Assembly (NCBI GenBank): GCA_947570615.1
Contig: CANOVJ010000025.1
Location: 1 to 49,077 of the forward strand
Length of the DNA stretch: 49,077 nt
Direction: 5' to 3'
DNA from: an uncultured Lachnospiraceae bacterium
GTDB taxonomy: Bacteria > Bacillota > Clostridia > Lachnospirales > Lachnospiraceae
Position 1 is the stretch's first letter, and each line of letters opens with the position of its first letter. Both the position numbers and the translations under genes were made by a program. Of the stretch, positions 35,346-43,073 are shown one piece after another. The notes beneath the pieces are model-generated. The model was not told the origin of the DNA. It did no database searches and worked only from the letters and a program-made list of their open reading frames with translations.

Positions 35346-36440
35346 CTACCTCCTGACGCTTCCCCGCTGTCTCTCCAGAACAACAAACGCTGCCCGGCAG
35401 ATCAGAGCGGCAATCCCATAGCATTCCCGGCTCCAGAAAAAGAGAAGCGCTCTTCTGGCCATTCTCCCGCATCTCCGGTTATAACGCAGAGCCCGCCTGT
35501 AAATCTCATCCCTCTGCATGATCTGACAAAATTCATATTTCGTCCATTTTTTCAGGCCGTTGCCGGGTCTGAAGATCCCCTTCACCAGCACATCCGCCAT
35601 GGCGGAGAGCACATTCTCATAATATGCCTCCTTAAGCCGTCCCCAAACGCCGTATTCCTTCAGAATATCCCGCAATTTTCTCCGGAACCGGCGATCCTGC
35701 CGGGGATAATCCGGGTGAAAGCAATGGGTGGCCGAGTCCCCGCGGCTTTCCACATAATATACGGTCTTTGGAATATATGCGCAGGCCCCCGTCTCCAGAA
35801 AATACCGGGCGTTAAAAATCCTGTCCTCGCAGATTTCCAGATCGGAAGGAAAGGTAATTCCCTTCTCTTTTACAAGGGCGCTTCTGTAAGCTCTGCCACA
35901 GGGAGAGCACAGATTCGTGTTCGCTCCCCTTACAGGCTGACGCATGCACAGCATGGCCTCCAGAACAGAGACCATATCCTTCTTTTTACAGTATAATGCC
36001 TTTCGCCCGCTCCCGTCACTGTGAAAATCCCTGATCCGCCGCTGCTTCCCGCGCTCCTTCCTCTGGCCCGCAAAGTCGAACAACAGCAGATCCTGTCCCT
36101 GAAACCGCTCCTGTGCCACCAGCCCCAGGAAATCCCGGGAAACCACATCGTCAGAATCCACAAAGACAAGCCATTTTCCACGGCTTGCGGCGATCCCATG
36201 ATTTCTGGCCGCGGACACCCCCGCGTGCTCCTGCCGGATCAGCCTGGCACGGCCCTCCCTCAGGCAGAAGCGACGGCAGATATCGGCGCTTTCATCTGTG
36301 GAGCCGTCGTCCACCAGGATGATCTCAAAATCCCGGTATGTGGAGCGCCTGATGGAGGAAAGGCATCGCGCAAGCCAGGGGGCCGTGTTGTAGACGGGGA
36401 TAATGACCGAGATCATGACGCCGGCCGTGACTGCGTTCAT
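35346..36440 (-). CDS. GT2 glycosyltransferase
   Basis: A 364-residue GT-A enzyme with ISVIIPVYNTAPWLARCLSS, IILVDDGSTDESADICRRF, HAGVSAARNHGIAASRG and the DXD-type VDSDDVVS. The C-terminal 130 residues are basic and partly hydrophobic, as in capsule and teichoic-acid transferases. The ATG at 36440 overlaps the upstream stop by 4 nt (ATGA) and has GGGAGG 9 nt upstream; the longer frame extends into the upstream gene. The sugar is unknown. Confidence 0.9.
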   Translation of the reverse strand: MNAVTAGVMISVIIPVYNTAPWLARCLSSIRRSTYRDFEIILVDDGSTDESADICRRFCLREGRARLIRQEHAGVSAARNHGIAASRGKWLVFVDSDDVVSRDFLGLVAQERFQGQDLLLFDFAGQRKERGKQRRIRDFHSDGSGRKALYCKKKDMVSVLEAMLCMRQPVRGANTNLCSPCGRAYRSALVKEKGITFPSDLEICEDRIFNARYFLETGACAYIPKTVYYVESRGDSATHCFHPDYPRQDRRFRRKLRDILKEYGVWGRLKEAYYENVLSAMADVLVKGIFRPGNGLKKWTKYEFCQIMQRDEIYRRALRYNRRCGRMARRALLFFWSRECYGIAALICRAAFVVLERQRGSVRR

Positions 36441-37393
36441 GCTCTGCGTCCTCCCGCTATACAGCTCAGAGAATCCTGAAGCATTTTCCGGAAGGGAAAT
36501 CTTCCGCATCTGTACAGCTGATACAGCGCTCCCACGGTCCTGGCCCTGCGCTTATATTTCACGGCGATCTGATATCTGCGATTCGCCTTCCAGTACAGAA
36601 TCCGCTTTTTTGACTCTCTGTCCCTTATTCCGCATATTCCGGCGATCTCATCCACCAGATCCTCATAGTCCCGATATTTCTTTTCCTCCTGCTGCTGCGT
36701 CAGCTTTCTTCTCGAATGGCTCCCCTCCCTGGCGCAGACCCTGTAGAGCTTTTCCCGGATGGTGGGGCATCTGTGGAAGAACATAAAGGGCAGCAGCATC
36801 TGGAAGTTCTGTCCCACATCGTATTCCGGTATATGGCGATCCGGATAGATCTCGAAAAAGGGGGCCGTTCTCAGCATATAGCACCCGCAGCACACAAAGG
36901 TCCGGATCTCCAGGATCTCCCAGAACAGATCCTCCCTGGAAAGATCCCCTGTCTTTTCGTCCGCCCGCTCCAGAATTTTTCCAGTTTTTTCATCGAAGTA
37001 GGAGGAAAGGGATCTGACGCACTGATACCGGGGATTTTCCTGCAAAAACGCTACCCGCCTTTTCACAGATTCCGGCTCGAGAATATCATCGCTGTCCGGC
37101 CAGATCAGAAATTCTCCTCTCACATATGGCAGCCCGCAGTTGATGGCGGCGGAAGCGTTCCGGTGCTGCGCCTGCACGATGTGGTACTCATATCCCCGCT
37201 CCTTAAACCTTTCCCGGTAGCTTCGCGCCACCTCTAACGTACCGTCCCGGGAGCCGTCGTCCACCAGAATCATCTCGATCTGATCCCAGGTCTGATTCAG
37301 GACGGAATCCAGCATCCAGGATAAATGATGTTCCCCGTTGTACACCGGCGTAACCACAGATACCAGTCCTTCACAATATTCCTTCTTCTCCAT
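36437..37393 (-). CDS. GT2 glycosyltransferase
   Basis: A 318-residue GT-A enzyme: SVVTPVYNGEHHLSWMLDSV, MILVDDGSRDGTLEVARSY, QHRNASAAINCGLPYVRG and the metal motif WPDSDDILEPESVK. The acceptor part has IRTFVCCGCYMLRTAPFFE, more Cys than usual, and a basic C-terminus. The ATG at 37393 has GGAGG 9 nt upstream. It is coupled by 4 nt to the next GT2 gene and follows the pyruvyl transferase gene by 25 nt. Confidence 0.9.
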   Translation of the reverse strand: MEKKEYCEGLVSVVTPVYNGEHHLSWMLDSVLNQTWDQIEMILVDDGSRDGTLEVARSYRERFKERGYEYHIVQAQHRNASAAINCGLPYVRGEFLIWPDSDDILEPESVKRRVAFLQENPRYQCVRSLSSYFDEKTGKILERADEKTGDLSREDLFWEILEIRTFVCCGCYMLRTAPFFEIYPDRHIPEYDVGQNFQMLLPFMFFHRCPTIREKLYRVCAREGSHSRRKLTQQQEEKKYRDYEDLVDEIAGICGIRDRESKKRILYWKANRRYQIAVKYKRRARTVGALYQLYRCGRFPFRKMLQDSLSCIAGGRRA

Positions 37394-37418
37394 ATCCCGG
37401 CTCCTCCCTGTCCGCGCG

Positions 37419-38525
37419 TCAGGACAGATTCCTCCGCAGGAATTCCTCCGACCTTGTGATGCTCTGTGCGGTTTTTTCTCTGACCTTCCCCCAGTCCGTG
37501 CCGGCATCTATCATATCATCCCTTCCCGGTTGGTGCAACCTGCTCTCAAGCCCGTGGATCCGCAGCACATTTTTAATCCTTGCCCCCAGGCTGCTGTGCA
37601 GAAACACCAGAAACTGCTTCTGGTAAATGATGCTGAACGCCACGGCGTGAAAGGAATTTGTCACCACATAGTCGGCCTTATGGATATATCCCAGAAACTG
37701 TGCCGGCCCTGCCGTGTAATCCACCGTAAATCCGGCGTCCTGCTCCCTTCTGGCGACCCGCAGCTCCACCACCGGAAGGCTCTTCTCCTCAGAGAGCCTT
37801 TGGGCATACGCGGTCATCTCAGGATTGTTTTCCGTGGTATATACCAGAATATATCCTTCCCGCCGGGGCGGATCCTCCACCCTCTCCCAGGCCTCCCTTT
37901 CCAGAAAAAACACGGGATCCAGAACCGCCTCCACCTCCCCCGGATAAAAGCGCCTCACATAGGCAGCCGCCTCCTCCTCGCGCACGGATATGGCGTCCAG
38001 ATGCCGCACCAGCTCCGAAAATTTCCCGTCATACTTCGCCGCCAGAGCCGGGCCTCCCATACTCGCCGCGTAGGCGATCACCCTTTCCTTTCGCCTGGAT
38101 TCAAAGGCTCCGAAATAGACCCTGCGCAGGCCGCAGGTGATGTCGGGATTCCAGATCTGATCGCTCCCCACAATATAATATCGACAGGGAAGCCATTTAA
38201 GCCAGGGCGCGAACAGCAATTTCCCCCACTGGCCGCAGGTGAGATATCTTTTTCTGAAACGGCGCATGTTGGCCCTCTGCCGGAAAAAATCCGCCCCTAG
38301 GCTTATGTGGGCCTTTCCCCTGCGCCAGGCCAGCCATCGTATCCTGGAAATATTCCCCATGGGCACGTAGGGGATCAGCCAGTGCCTGCCCGTCATAAAG
38401 GGCGGCTCATAGCGCACAATATCCGCCTGTACGCCCTGGCCTCTCAGATACGTTTTCAGCCCGTATGCCTGAAGCATTGCTCCATAATTGTCCGCACAGT
38501 GAAATGTGAGGATTCCCACCTTCAT
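37419..38525 (-). CDS. Polysaccharide pyruvyl transferase family protein
   Basis: A 368-residue protein with the family pattern: KVGILTFHCADNYGAMLQAY at the start, YIVGSDQIWNPDITCGLRRV in the middle, YAASMGGPAL, ISVREEEAAAYVRRF and the C-terminal YVVTNSFHAVAFSIIYQKQF. Members such as CsaB transfer pyruvate from phosphoenolpyruvate as a ketal onto a sugar of exported glycans, adding negative charge. It sits next to an FrhB-type Fe-S protein, a pairing seen repeatedly in capsule loci. GAGG lies 7 nt before the ATG. Confidence 0.9.
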   Translation of the reverse strand: MKVGILTFHCADNYGAMLQAYGLKTYLRGQGVQADIVRYEPPFMTGRHWLIPYVPMGNISRIRWLAWRRGKAHISLGADFFRQRANMRRFRKRYLTCGQWGKLLFAPWLKWLPCRYYIVGSDQIWNPDITCGLRRVYFGAFESRRKERVIAYAASMGGPALAAKYDGKFSELVRHLDAISVREEEAAAYVRRFYPGEVEAVLDPVFFLEREAWERVEDPPRREGYILVYTTENNPEMTAYAQRLSEEKSLPVVELRVARREQDAGFTVDYTAGPAQFLGYIHKADYVVTNSFHAVAFSIIYQKQFLVFLHSSLGARIKNVLRIHGLESRLHQPGRDDMIDAGTDWGKVREKTAQSITRSEEFLRRNLS

Positions 38526-38552
38526 ATCCCCGCCTCTTTTCCCTTCCGGGCC

Positions 38553-39671
38553 TCAGCCCCTCCTGCGTCTCCAGACCGCCCTTACTCCCGCCCCGCCCGG
38601 CATCAGCTTAAGCAGAAGGGAAAACGGCAGAATCCGCTGCAGCATCATAAATACGCCGCGCCCTCCGGCCGCCTCGGTGGGGCCCTGCAGGCGGGGCTGG
38701 AGAATGTCCTGCTGCTCACAGCCAAACCAGAGCGCCTCCCGCTTTACTTCCTCCCACACCTGCGCCGCCCTGTCCGTGTGAAGGATGACCAGAGAATTTC
38801 CCATCCCGTCGTCCCAGTCCGGCCTTACACGCTCAATTCCCCAGAAATCGCCGATGGTAAAATCGCTCCCCCGCTCCACCGTACAGAAGCTGCAGCTGTG
38901 GCAGGAGGGCCGCAGGGTAAAATTTTTAAAATACAGCTTACAGAAGGCGTCCTGGTGAAGCGAGTGTACATATTCCACTCCCTCTATCCGGTAAGAGCAG
39001 GTATGCCCATTGTCCCCGTTTCTCTTGTCGCGGAAGGAGAAATCCGTCATCCGCCCGCCGTGCCTGCCCTCAAGATCTTTTACAAAGGAACGCCAGAGGC
39101 CGGGGGAGGGAACGCCATAGCAGACAAGATCCGCGACGATCAGCCTGGGGTATTCCCTCTTCAGAAAGAGCAAAAGCGCCTGAGCCTGGCAGGGGGTTCC
39201 ACAGAATAGAACCCACCTTTCCTCCTGCAGGTATTTCTCAATTCTGCGATAAATCCCTTCCATATTACTCTGCACATATTTTGTCCTGTTCAGCCTGGAA
39301 AGCCCCTCCATATCAAAGGCCTGTGTGTGCAGCACTTCCATCCGCTCATTGTATGCGGCTCCAAAAACCACGCCCCGGCGTCGGAAAACATACTGTGCCA
39401 GAAGGGAAAACATTCCCCCCGAGGAGCCGGAGGCTCTGAGCCCGGGCTCCTTTGCACGAACGCCAAAATACAGATTGCCACTCTTTTCCCTGGCCGGATT
39501 TCTCACGGGGCAGACTTCCCGGCACCGACCGCAGCCGCAGCATCGCTTCCGGTCGATTACCGGATAGTCAAACCCCTCCCCGTCCCGCGCCATACGGATC
39601 GCCCCTTTCGGACATACGTCCACGCAGGCGCCGCAGCCGCAGCACGCTTCTTTCTTTCCAAATGGTTTCAT
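38553..39671 (-). CDS. FrhB-type Fe-S protein (F420 hydrogenase/dehydrogenase beta family)
   Basis: A 372-residue protein with two N-terminal [4Fe-4S] motifs (CCGCGACVDVCP and CCGCGRCREVCP), the core ASGSSGGMFSLLAQYV, FCGTPCQAQALLLFLK, VCYGVPSPGLWRSF and a third Cys group CHSCSFCTVERGSDFTIGDFW. These match the FrhB/FdhB N- and C-terminal domains, which bind flavin and Fe-S. In glycan loci such proteins travel with pyruvyl transferases; their exact redox step is unknown. The start overlaps the upstream GT2 stop by 4 nt. A coenzyme F420 hydrogenase role is unlikely here. Confidence 0.88.
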   Translation of the reverse strand: MKPFGKKEACCGCGACVDVCPKGAIRMARDGEGFDYPVIDRKRCCGCGRCREVCPVRNPAREKSGNLYFGVRAKEPGLRASGSSGGMFSLLAQYVFRRRGVVFGAAYNERMEVLHTQAFDMEGLSRLNRTKYVQSNMEGIYRRIEKYLQEERWVLFCGTPCQAQALLLFLKREYPRLIVADLVCYGVPSPGLWRSFVKDLEGRHGGRMTDFSFRDKRNGDNGHTCSYRIEGVEYVHSLHQDAFCKLYFKNFTLRPSCHSCSFCTVERGSDFTIGDFWGIERVRPDWDDGMGNSLVILHTDRAAQVWEEVKREALWFGCEQQDILQPRLQGPTEAAGGRGVFMMLQRILPFSLLLKLMPGGAGVRAVWRRRRG

Positions 39672-40843
39672 ATCGTTTCCTTCTCGCGAAGCCTTCTGAT
39701 CAGCCTGGAAATCTTTTCTTTCTTACCCCTCCTGAACAGGAACAACCGAAAGAACCACAGATATCTGCCAAGGGTGTCTGTGGACGCGAGCCTTCGTCTG
39801 ACCAGCCAGCAGATCCGCTGTACGATCCATATCATTTTCCAGAAAAACCCTTTCGGATCTTTTTGAAAGAGCCTTTCCAGGAAAAAATACAGCGGCCTGC
39901 AGAAGAAACAGCTCAGAAACAGCAGGCGCATGCTCACCGGAACCATGGCAAATAACGGATGCTCCTTTTCGGCCAGCGCCCTTGCCCTCAGTCTCCGGCA
40001 ACCCTCCCGGTCTTTCGCCTCTCTCCTGGCCAGATAATGACGCTGCATCTGGACGAGAAGCAGTCTCTCCCACGCAAGCGCAAATTCCGTCTCTCCCCTG
40101 CGGTATTCCCTGTCCCTGATCGCCTGGCCGGAGAGAAAGTAATTCTTTCCGGCCACCATCCTCAGAGAGTGGGTGGTGCTCTCAGAATAACGCCTGTAAT
40201 AATACCACCCGCGCCGCAGATACGCAATCCGTATCCCCGCGCAGACCAGACCGTGGAGAAACAGCGTATCCTCCCCGTTAATCAGCTTCGGATGAAACCG
40301 CCTGTTTCCGATCAGCTCCCTGCGGATCAGCTTGCCTCCTATCCCTGCCAGCACGCCCCTGTACGTGATGTGGAACCACTCCCGGGCCTGGTCCGCCGAA
40401 GCCACGCTCACCGGGCGCGCGGACGAAGCGGCGGGGCAATCCGCTATATTTCGCAGAATTCTGTCCATCTGGCCGGAGCTTACCTGTCTGTAGTCGCACA
40501 TCGCCAGCCCGGCCCCGTTTTCCTCCAGAGCCTCTGCCAGCTCTTCCAGCAAAAGGGGGTGGATGGCGTCATCGCTGTCCAGAAAAAATACATACTCCCC
40601 CCGCGCCTTTTCAAGGCCGCGGTTTCGGGCCGCTGAGACGCCCCTGTTTTCCTGATGGAAAACCCGGATGCGTCCATCCTGCGCGCAGAGTCCGTTGCAG
40701 ATTGCCAGACTCCCGTCCTGCGAACCGTCGTCCACCGCCAGAATCTCCAGATTGCGATAGGTCTGGCAAAGGACCGAGGAAATACACTGCCTTACAAACT
40801 GTTCCGAATTATAAACAGGAATAATAACCGATATCTTTTTCAT
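39668..40843 (-). CDS. GT2 glycosyltransferase, first gene of the second glycan operon
   Basis: A 391-residue GT-A enzyme: KKISVIIPVYNSEQFVRQCI, ILAVDDGSQDGSLAICNGL, ENRGVSAARNRGLEKARGE, the metal motif FFLDSDDAIHPLL and GIGGKLIRRELIGNRRF. It is a paralog of 46543-47598, with the same DSDDAIHPLL and GIGGKLIRR blocks. The ATG at 40843 has AAGGA 6 nt upstream. Upstream in-frame codons run through the promoter and are not coding. It is coupled to the FrhB-type gene by 4 nt. Confidence 0.92.
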   Translation of the reverse strand: MKKISVIIPVYNSEQFVRQCISSVLCQTYRNLEILAVDDGSQDGSLAICNGLCAQDGRIRVFHQENRGVSAARNRGLEKARGEYVFFLDSDDAIHPLLLEELAEALEENGAGLAMCDYRQVSSGQMDRILRNIADCPAASSARPVSVASADQAREWFHITYRGVLAGIGGKLIRRELIGNRRFHPKLINGEDTLFLHGLVCAGIRIAYLRRGWYYYRRYSESTTHSLRMVAGKNYFLSGQAIRDREYRRGETEFALAWERLLLVQMQRHYLARREAKDREGCRRLRARALAEKEHPLFAMVPVSMRLLFLSCFFCRPLYFFLERLFQKDPKGFFWKMIWIVQRICWLVRRRLASTDTLGRYLWFFRLFLFRRGKKEKISRLIRRLREKETI

Positions 40844-40871
40844 CTGTGTTCCTTTTCTGCTCAAATAAGGA

Positions 40872-40893
40872 CGCAGGCGGCTGCAGGCCTGCG
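40872..40893 (-). promoter_or_regulatory. GC-rich leader hairpin of the second glycan operon
   Basis: CGCAGGC (40872-40878) and GCCTGCG (40887-40893) form a 7-bp stem with an 8-nt loop in the short 5' leader, about 30 nt before the first gene. It may affect stability or early elongation; it has no T-run. Confidence 0.4.
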
Positions 40894-40944
40894 CCCTGGC
40901 CTGAGTATACCATAACGGGAATCCCAAGTCTATTCGGCCAGGGC
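40893..40944 (-). promoter_or_regulatory. Promoter of the second glycan operon framed by a 9-bp inverted repeat
   Basis: On the minus strand TGGTATACT (extended -10, 40904-40912) lies inside a perfect inverted repeat GCCCTGGCC (40893-40901) and GGCCAGGGC (40936-40944), with 34 nt between the arms. No good -35 box is visible, so the promoter may need an activator or depend on the extended -10. Read rightward, the second arm is followed by ATCTTTTTCTG, so the same repeat could terminate incoming rightward transcripts. Confidence 0.5.
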
Positions 40945-41044
40945 ATCTTTTTCTGTTTTCCTTATGTGATTGAGAAATTGCCATAGACAAAGTATTCGGG
41001 AATAATCAGCAGCTATCTGCATAAAATTTTAAGGGGAAGTTCTA

Positions 41045-41073
41045 TTGACTTTCCTCTTTGTGCCTGCTAGTAT
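41045..41073 (+). promoter_or_regulatory. Promoter of the type III antitoxin-like RNA
   Basis: TTGACT (41045-41050), a 17-nt spacer and TAGTAT (41068-41073); the following bases (AAAG) also allow TATAAA at a longer spacing. Transcription would start near 41080, directly before the tandem repeats. Confidence 0.7.
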
Positions 41074-41085
41074 AAAGATACAGGC

Positions 41086-41175
41086 AAAGTTTACCACTGA
41101 CCGATAGGTGGTATATAAATGGTCAGGTTGAAAGTTTACCGCTGACCAATATGCGGTATATAAATGGTTGGGTCG
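41086..41175 (+). repeat. Two tandem 45-bp repeats (antitoxin units)
   Basis: Units 41086-41130 and 41131-41175 match at 38 of 45 positions with no gaps. Both begin AAAGTTTACC and share GGTATATAAATGGT. Only two units without spacers exist, so this is not CRISPR. Confidence 0.95.
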
Positions 41176-41182
41176 AAAGTAT

Positions 41183-41213
41183 AGTCCTTCGCCGTAAGGT
41201 GGAGGACTTTTTC
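41183..41213 (+). terminator. Intrinsic terminator between antitoxin repeats and toxin remnant
   Basis: AGTCCTTCGCC pairs over 11 positions (two G-U) with GGTGGAGGACT around a GTAA loop, then TTTTT. Its placement between antitoxin repeats and toxin start is the standard type III arrangement, which sets the ratio of antitoxin RNA to toxin mRNA by partial read-through. Confidence 0.85.
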
Positions 41214-41231
41214 CATAATGAGGACAGTCAA

Positions 41232-41427
41232 ATGAAGAAAACGGGGTTTTATATTATAAAGGACAAGTTTTTTGGGGACATGGCTGATCCGTATCTTAAA
41301 GGTAACAAAGCAGGGAACAGACCGCATTATTATTGTGCTGACAAGCGAGCATACAGCTAAAGAGATTGAACAGAAAGCGAAAAAGGTTATGGATATAAAA
41401 AACCTTCAAAAGCAATCAAATATTTAA
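41232..41427 (+). pseudogene. Remnant of a type III toxin gene (CptN/ToxN-AbiQ-like endoribonuclease)
   Basis: The N-terminal frame (41232-41360, 42 codons) reads MKKTGFYIIKDKFFGDMADP and continues YLKGNKAGNRPHYYC, then loses sense. In the +1 frame from about 41338 the sequence reads LTSEHTAKEIEQKAKKVM, ending at TAA 41425-41427. I recall both blocks as the beginning and the late part of one toxin family of about 150-170 residues in Clostridia. The middle, roughly 80-100 codons including the catalytic region, is missing at the junction near 41330-41340. GAGGA lies 7 nt before the ATG. Full-length relatives cleave RNA and are held by the antitoxin pseudoknots. This copy should be inactive. Confidence 0.75.
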
Positions 41428-41433
41428 CAATTA

Positions 41434-41442
41434 TGTTATAGT
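41434..41442 (+). promoter_or_regulatory. Possible extended -10 promoter of the ABC exporter
   Basis: TGTTATAGT (TG, one base, TATAGT) about 50 nt before the permease gene, without a clear -35 box. Weak evidence; the exporter could also be transcribed from the antitoxin promoter by read-through. Confidence 0.3.
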
Positions 41443-41494
41443 TACAGAGAGACAGAATAAAAAGAAATCCGGCGAGAAAGGGCAGAGGTTAAAA

Positions 41495-42295
41495 ATGCGG
41501 TTCATACAGGACACACGCTCCTTTTACAGAGATATGCGGAAATATTACAGATACGCGCTACGCCTGGCAAAGGCCGATCTGGAGACAGAGGTGATCAACT
41601 CCTATCTGGACTGGCTCTGGTGGCTGCTCGAGCCGCTGGGCATGATGCTCGTCTACATTTTCATATACGGCGTCGTATTCAATGTAATCGAAGAATATTT
41701 TTCGGTATTTATTTTCATCGGCCTGACCATGTGGTCCTTTTTTGCCGGTAATATCATGGAGAGCATCTTTACCGTGCGGAAAAACAGCGGCATCATCAGC
41801 AGGATCTACATTCCGAAATATATCCTGCTGTTTTCCAGAATGCTGGTCAACGGCTTTAAGATGCTGATCTCCTTCGGCATCGTAGCCCTGATGATGCTCA
41901 TATACCGTATCCCGGTTTCCGTCCACATTTTGTACATCATCCCGATCCTGTTCGACCTTTTCCTGATCACCTTCGCCTGCGGGACCATTCTGCTCCACTA
42001 CGGCGTTTTTGTGAGGGATCTGTCCTATGTCACCAATATCGCCCTGCGGATGATGATGTACTTAAGCGGCATTTTTTATGCCGTGGGGAAGCGCATCCCG
42101 CCTCCATACGGAGAGATTATGGAAAAAGCGAACCCCATCGCCTGGCTGCTGGCGGCGGCCAGAGACGCCCTGATCTACAAAACGGCGGTATCCTGGGAGC
42201 TTCTTGTGCTGTGGGCCGTGATCGGCTCTCTCATCCTGCTCTTTGGCATATCGCTTATCTACCGGAACGAAAATTCCTACATGAGGAGCATCTGA
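41495..42295 (+). CDS. Polysaccharide ABC exporter permease (Wzm/TagG-like)
   Basis: A 266-residue ABC-2 type membrane protein with six hydrophobic segments after an amphipathic N-terminus. EVINSYLDWLWWLLEPLGMM and the final helices with NPIAWLLAAARDAL are typical of O-antigen and teichoic-acid exporter permeases. GAGG is 6 nt before the ATG. Its stop overlaps the ATPase start by 1 nt. With the ATPase it should export a lipid-linked glycan assembled by the surrounding glycosyltransferases. This is separate from the PelG route. Confidence 0.9.
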   Translation: MRFIQDTRSFYRDMRKYYRYALRLAKADLETEVINSYLDWLWWLLEPLGMMLVYIFIYGVVFNVIEEYFSVFIFIGLTMWSFFAGNIMESIFTVRKNSGIISRIYIPKYILLFSRMLVNGFKMLISFGIVALMMLIYRIPVSVHILYIIPILFDLFLITFACGTILLHYGVFVRDLSYVTNIALRMMMYLSGIFYAVGKRIPPPYGEIMEKANPIAWLLAAARDALIYKTAVSWELLVLWAVIGSLILLFGISLIYRNENSYMRSI

Positions 42296-43056
42296 TGGAA
42301 AAGAATGATTCAGTAATCATGACAGAACAACCCGATATCGCCATCGAGGTGAAGGACGTCTGTATCAGCTACAGGCTGCTTCCCAATATCACCATGAAGC
42401 ACTCCGTTTTTGAGGAGAAAGGAGGCCATGAGGTTTTTGAGGCCGTAAAGAATGTTTCCTTTTCCGTCCGTGAGGGAGAAATTCTTGGAATTGTGGGGGA
42501 AAACGGCAGCGGAAAATCCACCCTGCTTCGCTCCATCGGCGGGATTTTTTCGCCCAACTCCGGCAGTATCGACTTAAAGGGCCACTCCGTTTCTCTCATG
42601 GCTCTGGGAATCGGCTTCAAGGACACGCTCTCCGGCCGGGAGAACATCATCCTCTCGGGAATGCTCCTGGGCTTCTCTGAAAAGGAGATCATGCAGAGAA
42701 TGGACGAAATCATCGAATTTTCCGAGCTGGGGGAATTCATCGACATGCCCCTTCGAACGTATTCCAGCGGCATGCACTCAAAGCTGGCCTTCTCCATCAC
42801 CGCCCTGCTGGAATCAGATATCATCCTGATCGACGAGGTATTCAGCGTCGGGGACGAACGCTTTGGCAGGAAAAGCTTCGCCAAAATGCAGGAGCTGATC
42901 AGCGACAAAAAGCACACGGTGATCATGGTATCCCACAATATCAGGATGATGCTAAAGATCTGTAACGAGGTGCTCTGGCTCCACGAAGGGCGGGTGCGGG
43001 AAATCGGACGGCCTATGAGCGTGCTCAAGCACTATTACTTTTTCATGACCGAATGA
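42295..43056 (+). CDS. Polysaccharide ABC exporter ATP-binding protein (Wzt/TagH-like)
   Basis: A 253-residue ATPase: Walker A GIVGENGSGKSTLLRS, the family-specific LMALGIGFKDTLSGRENIIL, the signature RTYSSGMHSKLAFSITALLE, Walker B ILIDEVFSVGDERF and the H-loop MVSHNIRMML. There is no C-terminal carbohydrate-binding domain, so it is the short TagH-core/KpsT-like type rather than full Wzt. GAGGAG is 6 nt before the ATG at 42295. It ends 17 nt from the convergent PP-loop gene; the intervening bases form only imperfect hairpins. Confidence 0.93.
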   Translation: MEKNDSVIMTEQPDIAIEVKDVCISYRLLPNITMKHSVFEEKGGHEVFEAVKNVSFSVREGEILGIVGENGSGKSTLLRSIGGIFSPNSGSIDLKGHSVSLMALGIGFKDTLSGRENIILSGMLLGFSEKEIMQRMDEIIEFSELGEFIDMPLRTYSSGMHSKLAFSITALLESDIILIDEVFSVGDERFGRKSFAKMQELISDKKHTVIMVSHNIRMMLKICNEVLWLHEGRVREIGRPMSVLKHYYFFMTE

Positions 43057-43073
43057 TTCATTCCTGAGAAGAC

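Larger units (their letters stand above)
41080..41213 (+). ncRNA. Antitoxin RNA of a type III toxin-antitoxin locus (CptI/ToxI-like)
   Basis: A short transcript with two complete 45-nt tandem repeats (41086-41130 and 41131-41175), the start of a third (AAAGT at 41176), then an intrinsic terminator. In repeat 1, TACCAC (41092-41097) pairs with GTGGTA (41108-41113) and TGACC (41098-41102) with GGTCA (41121-41125). The order is interleaved, so the fold is an H-type pseudoknot. Repeat 2 differs at seven positions. One A-T pair has become G-C by changes on both sides (96/109 versus 141/154), two stem changes leave G-U pairs, and the other three fall in unpaired positions. Type III antitoxins are exactly such tandem pseudoknots upstream of a terminator and the toxin gene. 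The exact subfamily is inferred. Confidence 0.8.

Noticed and set aside
38553-39671. Coenzyme F420 hydrogenase subunit
   Set aside because: No hydrogenase or F420 genes are near; the FrhB domain set in a glycan operon points to a separate role.
40893-40944. Invertible (phase-variable) promoter
   Set aside because: The 34-nt interior is far shorter than known invertible promoters and no recombinase gene is nearby; kept only as an inverted repeat worth checking.
41086-41175. Tandem 45-bp repeats as a mini CRISPR array
   Set aside because: There are only two units, directly adjacent with no spacers, and the internal pairing plus downstream toxin remnant explain them as a type III antitoxin.
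41136-41327. Minus-strand frame of 63 codons across the antitoxin and toxin start
   Set aside because: It has no ribosome site and lies opposite the structured repeats and toxin remnant; chance frame in AT-rich DNA.
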